Translations under genes and position numbers: made by a program
NCBI GenBank assembly: GCA_028710865.1
Contig: JAQTUF010000028.1
Coordinates: 1-5,014, forward strand
DNA from: Candidatus Shapirobacteria bacterium
GTDB lineage: Bacteria; Patescibacteria; Microgenomatia; UBA12405
DNA length: 5,014 nt
Direction of reading: 5' to 3'
Shown: one piece after another, positions 1 through 4,998 of the stretch
Numbering within the stretch: the stretch's first letter is position 1
Layout: each line of letters begins with the position of its first letter
The notes under the pieces: model-generated
Seen by the model: only the letters and a program-made list of their open reading frames with translations
Database searches by the model: none
What the model was told of the DNA's origin: nothing

Positions 1-34
1 AAATTGAGGGTGTTTATTTGTTTGTTTGCAAAAC

Positions 35-508
35 ATGGAATCGAATTATCGAATAGGTGAATACATTACAGACTTTGTCAGTATTTATGAGATTACTTCT
101 ATTGGTACTGAAAAAGAAAATAGACTAATTCATTATCGGCCTATTAAAGGGACTGATAAGGTTTTTATTGCTTCGATACCAGAAAAAAATCTGGAAAAAG
201 CTAGTTTAAGAAAGTTATTAACCAAAAAGGAAATTAAAGTTCTTTTGGATAAATTAAAAACTCCTTTAGATGATTATGTGTTTGATGCCCGTCAAATTAA
301 GGAAGATATTTATTCTAATAACCCGGAAAAATTAATTGACTATTTGAAATATTTTTACAGGAAGGAAGAAGAATTAATTAAACTTGAAAATGATCTTAAA
401 GAAGAAATTTTAAATCATCTTTGTATGGAGATATCTTTTGTGACTGATAAAAATAATTCTTCGATAAAAAAAATGATTGAATCCGATCTTGTTGGTAAAA
501 AAGCATAA
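35..508 (+). CDS. Divergent CarD/CdnL-family RNA polymerase-binding regulator
   Basis: 157-aa soluble protein, not catalytic. CarD/CdnL proteins bind the RNA polymerase beta subunit and stabilise the open promoter complex. The layout fits: a beta-rich N-terminal half (about residues 4-62, starting YRIGEYI and closing with a VFIASIPEKNL...SLRKLL stretch, which matches the family's 'v.vP......lR.l') and then an all-helical half (63-150) with the pattern of a linker, an Arg-containing helix (DARQIKEDI), 'SNNPEKLIDYLKYFYRK' and a long charged helix. Two family hallmarks are weak: the usual 'VVYPxHG' after the first strand reads ITDFVSIYE, and the tryptophan that wedges the upstream edge of the bubble in classical CarD is absent (VFDAR). 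The frame also offers a TTG at 26, but ATG 35 leaves the short N-terminus usual before the first strand. A GAGGG at 7-10 is too far from either start to be a good ribosome site. The helicase promoter -35 lies within its last codons. The assignment rests on pattern matching by eye and the family could be wrong. Confidence 0.7.
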   Translation: MESNYRIGEYITDFVSIYEITSIGTEKENRLIHYRPIKGTDKVFIASIPEKNLEKASLRKLLTKKEIKVLLDKLKTPLDDYVFDARQIKEDIYSNNPEKLIDYLKYFYRKEEELIKLENDLKEEILNHLCMEISFVTDKNNSSIKKMIESDLVGKKA

Positions 509-520
509 GAGTGATATACT
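492..520 (+). promoter_or_regulatory. Sigma70-type promoter with extended -10 for the helicase gene
   Basis: The -35 element TTGGTA (492-497, 4/6 to TTGACA) is followed by an exact 17-nt spacer and TATACT (515-520, 5/6 to TATAAT), with a TG one base before the -10 (512-513), which makes an extended -10. This is the best promoter in the window. Transcription would begin near 527, giving a leader of about 113 nt before ATG 640. The -35 overlaps the end of the upstream CDS, so the helicase can be transcribed independently of it. Confidence 0.6.
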
Positions 521-526
521 ACCCAG

Positions 527-639
527 ATTTGTATTAGGCTAATAATCATAGTCTGCCCAAAGTCTACTTGAAGACATTTTTAATAAAGTTAGGGCATATT
601 AGTCCATTGAGATGGACAGCCGTAATTTTTATTAAAAAT
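527..639 (+). promoter_or_regulatory. Structured 5' leader of the DEAD-box helicase mRNA
   Basis: This non-coding stretch separates the predicted transcription start from ATG 640. By eye it can form: TATTA/TAATA (532-536 with 540-544); TGCCC/GGGCA (554-558 with 592-596) enclosing a GTCT/AGAC hairpin (562-565 with 572-575); a perfect 6-bp GTCCAT/ATGGAC stem with a TGAG loop (602-617); and ATTTTT/AAAAAT (625-630 with 634-639) directly against the start codon. GGC 593-595 can also pair with GCC 619-621, which would compete with the TGCCC/GGGCA helix. Long structured leaders are known for cold-induced DEAD-box helicase mRNAs such as E. coli csdA (deaD). An open frame from TTG 568 runs through the leader, but its 24 residues do not resemble a helicase N-terminus. 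Function and conservation are untested here. Confidence 0.5.
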
Positions 640-1827
640 ATGTATAACAACAAACGTCGTCATAGTTTTGGTGGTTATGACCATCAAAAAAGAAATAATT
701 TCCCCCGTAAATCCGGTTTTATTAGAAGTAAAATTAATCCTTCTCTTTATATTAAAGAGGCTCAAGAGTTAGTTAAAATTGAAGATGAGGCTACTTTAAA
801 TAGCTTTAGTGATTTTAATTTTCACCCAAATTTATTGGCCAACATAAAATCAAAGGGCTACATTAAACCGACTCAAATTCAAGACAAGGTTATTCCTCAT
901 ATCACTAACAATATTGATATTTTAGGTATTGCCAACACTGGAACTGGTAAAACGGCTGCTTTTGTTCTACCTTTGATCGATAAAATTATTAATAATCCAA
1001 ACAAAAGAATAATTGTTTTGACTCCAACTCGAGAATTAGCTCTTCAAATTAAAGAAGAATTTCGTTCGTTTACAATGGGTTTAAAAGTTTATTTAGCTTT
1101 GGCTATTGGCGGAGCTTATATTCGGGAACAAATTATCCAAATTAAACGTGGTCCCAATGTTATTATTGGTACTCCTGGGAGAATTGTTGATTTGGGTAAA
1201 CGAAATGTTATTAACTTTAATCAATTTGATACTGTAGTCTTGGATGAAGTTGACCGAATGTTGGATATGGGTTTTATCAACGATGTCCGATTTATTGTTG
1301 ATCAAACTCCAAGAAGTCGCCAGACTCTTTTCTTTTCAGCAACTATTGATAAACGAGTTGAATCATTAGTTGATGGATTTTTGAAAAATCCAGTTAAAAT
1401 ATCGATTAAAACTCAAGATGCTTCTTCACACGTTGAACAAGATATTGTAAAAGTTCCTAGATTTGCCAAGGAAGATAAATTACAACAATTAGTCGCCCAC
1501 CCTGACTTTAAGAAAGTTTTGGTTTTTGGTTCGACTCAAAGAATTGTAGAAAAATTGTCTATTTTACTTAGTAGAAATGGCTTTAATGCCCAAGGTTTAC
1601 ATGGTGGTAAAAGACAACAACAGCGTCAACGAATAGTAAAAAGTTTTCGTGAAAACCAATTTTCAATTTTAGTAGCTACCGATGTGGCTGCTCGTGGTTT
1701 GGATATTACCGACATTACCCATGTCATAAATTACGATGAGCCAAATAATTATCAGGAATATATCCATCGAATAGGGAGAACCGGTAGAGGGAATAATAAG
1801 GGGTTTGCTTTGACATTTGTGGAATAA
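640..1827 (+). CDS. DEAD-box ATP-dependent RNA helicase (compact form)
   Basis: 395-aa cytoplasmic RNA helicase that unwinds short RNA duplexes using ATP; likely roles are ribosome assembly, RNA decay or growth in the cold. All core motifs are visible (numbered from ATG 640): Q motif GYIKPTQIQ (73-81), Walker A ANTGTGKT (98-105), PTRELA (129-134), TPGR (178-181), motif II DEVD (202-205), SAT (233-235), motif IV VLVFGSTQR (293-301), motif V ATDVAARGLDI (346-356) and motif VI HRIGRTGR (376-383). Motif II has Val where the family name has Ala, but the two acidic residues and the final Asp are kept. The protein stops 12 residues after motif VI, so there is no C-terminal RNA-binding domain. The first 35 residues are basic, Asn/Arg/Gly-rich and probably disordered, and may supply RNA contacts. 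ATG 640 is chosen over TTG 568 because the upstream stretch is structured leader. The following gene starts 49 bp downstream. Confidence 0.96.
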   Translation: MYNNKRRHSFGGYDHQKRNNFPRKSGFIRSKINPSLYIKEAQELVKIEDEATLNSFSDFNFHPNLLANIKSKGYIKPTQIQDKVIPHITNNIDILGIANTGTGKTAAFVLPLIDKIINNPNKRIIVLTPTRELALQIKEEFRSFTMGLKVYLALAIGGAYIREQIIQIKRGPNVIIGTPGRIVDLGKRNVINFNQFDTVVLDEVDRMLDMGFINDVRFIVDQTPRSRQTLFFSATIDKRVESLVDGFLKNPVKISIKTQDASSHVEQDIVKVPRFAKEDKLQQLVAHPDFKKVLVFGSTQRIVEKLSILLSRNGFNAQGLHGGKRQQQRQRIVKSFRENQFSILVATDVAARGLDITDITHVINYDEPNNYQEYIHRIGRTGRGNNKGFALTFVE

Positions 1828-1842
1828 AGACATTTTTGGATA

Positions 1843-1871
1843 TTAAAATGTGAAGTGTATAGGTTTAGAAT
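1843..1871 (+). promoter_or_regulatory. Candidate promoter giving a near-leaderless aldo/keto reductase mRNA
   Basis: TTAAAA (1843-1848, 4/6 to the -35 consensus) and TAGAAT (1866-1871, 5/6 to the -10 consensus) are separated by 17 nt. Only five bases lie between the -10 and ATG 1877, so the transcript would begin at or next to the start codon. A weak AT hairpin (ACATTTT 1830-1836 with AAAATGT 1845-1851) overlaps the -35 and might slow read-through from the helicase, but it lacks a T-tract. AT-rich DNA produces such matches easily. Confidence 0.4.
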
Positions 1872-1876
1872 TAGTT

Positions 1877-2749
1877 ATGAGATTAGATATTCCTAAACTT
1901 GGTTTAGGTACATGGCAATCGGTTAAGAATGAAGTTGGTGACGCTGTCAAATACGCTATTACTCAGGCAAATTATCAACATATAGATTGCGCCAGTATCT
2001 ATGGCAATCAAAAAGAAATTGGTTTTGTTTTCAAATCTATTTTTAGTTCGGATTCCAATATTTCTCGATCGGATATTTTTATAACTAGTAAACTTTGGAA
2101 CACTGATCACCACCCTAAAAAAGTTTTAAAAGCCTGTCAAAAAACATTATCTGATTTAAAACTTGACTATCTTGATCTTTATCTAATCCATTGGGGATTA
2201 TCTTTTAAAGATAATTTAACTTCAGAAATTGATCCTGTTCCTATACAAAATACTTGGAGGGCAATGGAAGATTTAGTTAAAAAAGGACTTGTCAAAAATA
2301 TTGGTGTTTCTAATTTTACAACCGCAATGCTTATAGATATTTTGTCTTATGCAAAAATTCTACCTGCTAACAATCAGATTGAAGTTCATCCTTATAACTC
2401 TCAGGCTGAACTAATTAAATTTTGTCATTCCAAAAATATTACTGTTACCGCTTATTCCCCACTTGGTGGTCAACCAAAAAAAGGTAGTCCACATCTTTTA
2501 GAAAATCCTATTATTAATAAAATAGCTAAAAAACATAACAAGAATCCTGCTCAAATAATCCTCAAATGGAATATTGATCGAAACGTGATTGTAATTCCAA
2601 AAAGTACGCACCTAAATAGAATCTTAGAAAACTCACAAATATTTGATTATAAACTTAGTTCTAGTGAGACTGAACAAATCAATCAATTGAATATTAACCA
2701 TCGTACTTGTGATCCAATTGATTTTTGGGGAATACCTTATTTTAGGTAG
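1877..2749 (+). CDS. Aldo/keto reductase, NADPH-dependent
   Basis: 290-aa soluble oxidoreductase of the aldo/keto reductase superfamily, which reduces aldehydes and ketones with NAD(P)H in a TIM barrel. The catalytic tetrad is complete (from ATG 1877): Asp37 (HIDCA), Tyr42 (SIYGN), Lys72 (ITSKLW) and His105 (LIHWG). Further family marks are GLGTWQ (9-14), GVSNF (143-147), QIEVHPY (167-173), AYSPLG (192-197) and the cofactor signature IPKS...R..EN (240-252), which binds the 2'-phosphate/adenine side of NADPH. The C-terminus RTCDPIDFWGIPYF resembles the substrate-loop tail of the aldose/xylose reductase-like branch. Length is normal for the family, and the native substrate cannot be read from sequence. 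A GTG at 1850 would add nine residues (KCIGLELV...) that match nothing in the family, and ATG 1877 puts the first barrel strand immediately after the start. It may be co-transcribed with the helicase or have its own promoter. Confidence 0.95.
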   Translation: MRLDIPKLGLGTWQSVKNEVGDAVKYAITQANYQHIDCASIYGNQKEIGFVFKSIFSSDSNISRSDIFITSKLWNTDHHPKKVLKACQKTLSDLKLDYLDLYLIHWGLSFKDNLTSEIDPVPIQNTWRAMEDLVKKGLVKNIGVSNFTTAMLIDILSYAKILPANNQIEVHPYNSQAELIKFCHSKNITVTAYSPLGGQPKKGSPHLLENPIINKIAKKHNKNPAQIILKWNIDRNVIVIPKSTHLNRILENSQIFDYKLSSSETEQINQLNINHRTCDPIDFWGIPYFR

Positions 2750-2768
2750 ATAAAAAATGAAGGCGAAG

Positions 2769-2808
2769 TGCGGAGCTTGTGGGTCTGGAACCTTTCTATC
2801 CCTATAAC
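2769..2808 (-). repeat. 40-nt intergenic repeat, copy 1
   Basis: Matches 4028-4067 at 33 of 40 positions without gaps and in the same orientation. On the minus strand it begins 3 nt after the stop codon of the ADP-ribosyltransferase-like gene. Its G+C is clearly above the surrounding DNA. In minus-strand RNA, GGGAT (2802-2798) pairs with GTTCC (2791-2787) through two G-U wobbles, with loop AGAAAG. It sits in the 62-bp convergent gap between that gene and the aldo/keto reductase. It could be a 3'-UTR structure, a terminator-like element without an adjacent U-tract, or a recombination site. Confidence 0.75.
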
Positions 2809-2811
2809 TCC

Positions 2812-3987
2812 TTAAGACGCTTTGTTTAATCTTTCTTTTACTCTCTGAGTCCTAATTTTTAACATTGTAAGCATTTTTTCTGTAATATTAGATCTATCAA
2901 ACTCTTCTTCATTCAAATAACCATAACCTAATTGTTTTAGCTGGTCAGCATAATAATCATAAACAGCAATTGTATATTTTTTATAAATATCAGTTTCTGC
3001 TTCTAAAACTGACGGATCTATTTTTACATCACTAAATTTAGGAAATAATTGGCCTACTCTCTTCTTACCCACTGCTTGTATGTCAATGACTTTTCGTTTT
3101 TTATCGTTCTCTAAAGACTCTTGCCATTTTTGATTTATAAGATAACTGGTCTGTTCTGGGGAATAAACTGAACTTTTTATTTCTCCTTCTACTATATCAG
3201 TTGCTTCCCTAACGGCTGCTCGAATATCTGTAACTTTTTCCGAGTTATCATCTTTAAGTACTATTGCTTTAATATATTTTTTATCTAAACAGCCTTTATA
3301 TTCAACCTCTTTACTATCGGGATTAATATCAGAATTGGGGTTAAATAAAGCTTCTATTTTTGAAAGAGGAACATCCATAATTAATATGCCACCAAGGTCT
3401 GAACCATGGGAAGTGAACATCGTTGCCGTTTCTGGAGTAAGAGCCATTGAGATGTAAGGACTATAAGCACCCATACCAACATGTGATGCAAATGAGTAAT
3501 GATCAATTCTCAGATCAGATAAAAAACTAAAATCACCTTCTAGAATATTATCTTCTATTGTGTTTAACCTTGTCTGATACCAGTTTTTTTGTTCTTTGTT
3601 TAAAAATGGACTGACTGTATTTATGTAATTTGAGAAATTTTCATAAGTTGGATTTTCTCCTAGCCTATCTACTGATTCTTTTACTTCATCATTATTTATG
3701 ATATTTTCTCCAAGTTTTTGATCACTATCAATTCTCATAGCGTAGGGCACTTGGTTTAGAATACTCTCATCTAGCTTAGTTACACCCCTATAAACCCTAA
3801 CTGTTTTTTCATCAGAATTTTCTTGTTTAGAATTTAAAATAATAGCTTCAGAAAAACCTTCTGTCCCAGTTGGCATTACTTTTGTGGGAATATTTTCTTT
3901 TTCTAAAATACCAACAAGTTTTTCTGTCTTATTTTGTTTTTGAACAAATTCAGATTGTGGTTGGAAATCAAAACCAGTCTCACTCAT
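2812..3987 (-). CDS. Putative R-S-E class ADP-ribosyltransferase-fold protein
   Basis: 391-aa protein with no signal peptide or membrane segment, so probably cytoplasmic. I do not recognise an exact family. What suggests an ADP-ribosyltransferase is the ordered trio used by arginine-specific toxins and their relatives: an Arg on a strand (VRVYRGV, Arg67), a serine-rich strand (AYSPYISMALTPETATMF, Ser176/Ser180) and an acidic E-x-E followed by a strand (SKEVEYKGCLDKKYIKAIV, Glu227/Glu229). The 'EVEYKGCLDKKYIKAI' stretch resembles the 'E.E....Ip...I.gv' ending of enterotoxin-A-type catalytic domains. GGILIMDVPLSKI (199-211) fits the strand between motifs 2 and 3. Residues 88-150 form a helical insert, and 275-391 are a charged helical tail of unknown role. 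The start ATG lies 6 nt from an extended -10. Repeat copies lie directly after its stop and upstream of its promoter. Alternatives are an inactive ART-like fold or an unrelated conserved protein. The target, if any, is unknown. Confidence 0.6.
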   Translation of the reverse strand: MSETGFDFQPQSEFVQKQNKTEKLVGILEKENIPTKVMPTGTEGFSEAIILNSKQENSDEKTVRVYRGVTKLDESILNQVPYAMRIDSDQKLGENIINNDEVKESVDRLGENPTYENFSNYINTVSPFLNKEQKNWYQTRLNTIEDNILEGDFSFLSDLRIDHYSFASHVGMGAYSPYISMALTPETATMFTSHGSDLGGILIMDVPLSKIEALFNPNSDINPDSKEVEYKGCLDKKYIKAIVLKDDNSEKVTDIRAAVREATDIVEGEIKSSVYSPEQTSYLINQKWQESLENDKKRKVIDIQAVGKKRVGQLFPKFSDVKIDPSVLEAETDIYKKYTIAVYDYYADQLKQLGYGYLNEEEFDRSNITEKMLTMLKIRTQRVKERLNKAS

Positions 3988-3996
3988 ATAATGAGT
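3982..3996. promoter_or_regulatory. Inverted repeat overlapping the -10 and start codon (possible operator)
   Basis: ACTCAT, ATA, ATGAGT: perfect 6-bp arms around 3 bp. On the minus strand one arm covers the end of the -10 and the other covers the ATG plus the next codon. If the mRNA starts at the ATG, only one arm is transcribed, so the palindrome would act as DNA (a repressor site) and not as an RNA hairpin. A 6-bp inverted repeat occurs by chance every few kb, so only its position makes it notable. Confidence 0.3.
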
Positions 3997-4002
3997 TTAC
4001 CA
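3994..4002 (-). promoter_or_regulatory. Extended -10 promoter of the ADP-ribosyltransferase-like gene
   Basis: Minus-strand TGGTAAACT: TG, one base, then TAAACT (3999-3994). Exactly six bases separate the hexamer from ATG 3987, so transcription would begin at the start codon (leaderless). No good -35 was found at 16-18 nt, which is tolerable for an extended -10 promoter. Confidence 0.45.
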
Positions 4003-4027
4003 TCTCTATGTATCGATCATTACAGGC

Positions 4028-4067
4028 TGCGGAGGAGGTGAGTCTGGGATCTTTATATCCCTATAAC
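4028..4067 (-). repeat. 40-nt intergenic repeat, copy 2
   Basis: Second copy of the element at 2769-2808 (33/40 identical, no gap). On the minus strand it starts 1 nt after the stop codon of the nuclease-like gene. In minus-strand RNA, GGGAT (4061-4057) pairs perfectly with ATCCC (4050-4046) around the loop ATAAAG. Two of the seven differences from copy 1 fall in this stem, and both preserve pairing through G-U/G-C or U-G/U-A exchange. The distal end holds CACCTCCT, which resembles an anti-Shine-Dalgarno sequence, but copy 1 lacks it. Confidence 0.75.
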
Positions 4068-4068
4068 A

Positions 4069-4689
4069 TTATAATTTATAAAATTCTATCTCCAGGTTCC
4101 TTGGAGTTTTAAAATCACTTAAATTAATACTATGATCACTCACAATAATCAGCTTTATAACTAATTTCTTACCAGCTGATGGGCCAAACTTTGTTAATAC
4201 TAGTTCTAAATAATTTAGTGTATTACGAATTATATTTTTGGCAAGTTTTGGATTTGAAATATATTTAACTTCAAAAAATACAAGTTCATTATCAGTTTGT
4301 GTTGCAGCATCAGGTGTATATAAAAATTCAGGATTTTTAGGATCACCATAAACGAAGTGTATTTGTTTTTTAAATTCACCACCAATTCTTTGTTGTATTT
4401 CACCTAAAACTCTTTCTTCTATTGTCTTAAATTTTTTAAAAGTTGTTTTAGTTACTAATTCATTATTTTCTTTAATATTTTCTTTAATCTTTCCTTCGAT
4501 TTCGTCAAAATCAGCCTCAATAGTCATATCACCTTTTTTAAAAATTAGTTTTTTAAGAACATCAATCCTTAATAAAATTAATAGCAAGACTAAGCAGAAA
4601 AATGATTGCCAATACTGCTTTACAATAAAAAAACAAACAGTCGCTAACAAAATAACAGTGTTGGTAATATCTTTTCTTTTATCTTTCAT
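4069..4689 (-). CDS. Membrane-anchored PD-(D/E)XK nuclease-like protein
   Basis: 206-aa protein, not recognised as a named family. Residues 9-24 (TNTVILLATVCFFIV region) and 29-41 (SFFCLVLLLILLR) are two short hydrophobic segments forming an N-terminal membrane hairpin. A charged linker with a likely amphipathic or coiled helix (57-90) follows. The C-terminal domain shows the order of a PD-(D/E)XK nuclease core: an acidic helix (TIEERVLGEIQQRI, Glu92/Glu97), PD at 126-127 (YTPDAA), then a strand with E-V-K at 140-142 (LVFFEVKY), and a helix and strand afterwards (NTLNYLELVL, LVIKLIIVS). Catalytic candidates are Asp127, Glu140 and Lys142. Such cores occur in restriction, repair and defence nucleases. 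The membrane anchor recalls RmuC-like or effector architectures, but the similarity is only architectural. The start is ATG 4689: an upstream TTG (4720-4722) lies within a TTGACA and before the -10, so it is unlikely. The gene is divergent from the small membrane protein gene. Confidence 0.65.
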   Translation of the reverse strand: MKDKRKDITNTVILLATVCFFIVKQYWQSFFCLVLLLILLRIDVLKKLIFKKGDMTIEADFDEIEGKIKENIKENNELVTKTTFKKFKTIEERVLGEIQQRIGGEFKKQIHFVYGDPKNPEFLYTPDAATQTDNELVFFEVKYISNPKLAKNIIRNTLNYLELVLTKFGPSAGKKLVIKLIIVSDHSINLSDFKTPRNLEIEFYKL

Positions 4690-4705
4690 GGAACATGAGT
4701 AATCT

Positions 4706-4714
4706 ATTTTACCA
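4706..4714 (-). promoter_or_regulatory. Extended -10 promoter of the nuclease-like gene
   Basis: Minus-strand TGGTAAAAT: TG, one base, TAAAAT (4711-4706). The predicted transcription start near 4699 gives a leader of only about 10 nt before ATG 4689, and this helps reject the TTG start at 4722. A perfect TTGACA (4722-4717) lies just 5 nt upstream of the -10, too close to act as its -35. Confidence 0.45.
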
Positions 4715-4747
4715 ATTGTCAAAAATTAAATAATAATTCAGATGGTG

Positions 4748-4753
4748 TAAAAT
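4748..4753 (+). promoter_or_regulatory. -10 element of the small membrane protein gene
   Basis: TAAAAT ends six bases before ATG 4760, again the spacing of a leaderless transcript. A weak TTAAAT (4726-4731) stands 16 nt upstream as a possible -35. The 70-bp gap between the divergent genes holds this promoter and that of the nuclease-like gene back to back, so a single bound regulator could affect both. Confidence 0.4.
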
Positions 4754-4759
4754 AATACT

Positions 4760-4981
4760 ATGTGGAAGTGGTCACCTATAAAATCTTTTTTGCTAGGATT
4801 ATTATCTATATCAATTCTTTATTTTGCAGGAATAGGATTATTTGGAGCTGTGATTATCGGTTTGCCTTTTACTATATTTGCAAGTTGGGTTATCGGTGAA
4901 ATAAATTTCATAAGAAATTCCCATGGTTCTAATTTAGAAGAGATAGAAACAAAATTAGACGAATTTAAGAGTAAAAAATAA
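4760..4981 (+). CDS. Small two-helix membrane protein, function unknown
   Basis: 73-aa protein, not recognised. Two hydrophobic helices (about residues 8-25 and 27-47) are joined by a very short Gly-containing turn (AGIGLFGA), making a tight membrane hairpin. The C-terminal tail (50-73) is charged and probably helical (LEEIETKLDEFKSKK). The glycines in the helices could support close packing, either in oligomers or against a partner. It starts with ATG at leaderless spacing from its -10 and is divergent from the membrane-anchored nuclease-like gene, which makes a shared membrane role possible but unproven. Its small size leaves some doubt, though the clean hydrophobicity pattern argues for a real gene. 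Confidence 0.65.
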   Translation: MWKWSPIKSFLLGLLSISILYFAGIGLFGAVIIGLPFTIFASWVIGEINFIRNSHGSNLEEIETKLDEFKSKK

Positions 4982-4998
4982 GGACAATTCTTTTGACT

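Noticed and set aside
17..28. TTTG triplet array before the first gene as a phase-variation tract
   Set aside because: Only three units; too short to suggest slippage control.
568..639. In-frame TTG extension of the helicase by 24 residues
   Set aside because: The stretch forms stem-loops, lies downstream of a good promoter and encodes nothing like a helicase N-terminus. ATG 640 gives a typical basic start.
1093..1305. Minus-strand open frame inside the helicase
   Set aside because: Wholly within a certain gene on the other strand; composition is the reverse complement of helicase codons, with no recognisable domain.
1830..1851. AT hairpin after the helicase as an intrinsic terminator
   Set aside because: Stem ACATTTT/AAAATGT has no G+C-rich base and no T-tract after it.
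1904..2113. Minus-strand open frame inside the aldo/keto reductase
   Set aside because: Shadow of a clearly assigned gene that includes its catalytic residues; no start signal or domain.
2757..2807. Tiny plus-strand ORF (16 codons, MKAKCGACGS...) across repeat copy 1
   Set aside because: The Cys-x-x-Cys looks zinc-like, but copy 2 in the same frame has no start codon and lacks the second Cys. The conservation fits an RNA/DNA element better than a peptide.
2750..2811. Bidirectional terminator in the convergent gap
   Set aside because: On the minus strand a T-run follows the repeat, but I find no stable stem directly before it; the hairpin in the repeat lies about 30 nt upstream.
4033..4041. 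Perfect plus-strand Shine-Dalgarno AGGAGGTGA in repeat copy 2
   Set aside because: No start codon or open frame follows at a useful distance, and copy 1 does not keep it.
3870..4112. Plus-strand open frame across the 5' end of the transferase gene and repeat copy 2
   Set aside because: Overlaps the transferase coding sequence, its promoter, the repeat and the end of the nuclease-like gene; no domain.
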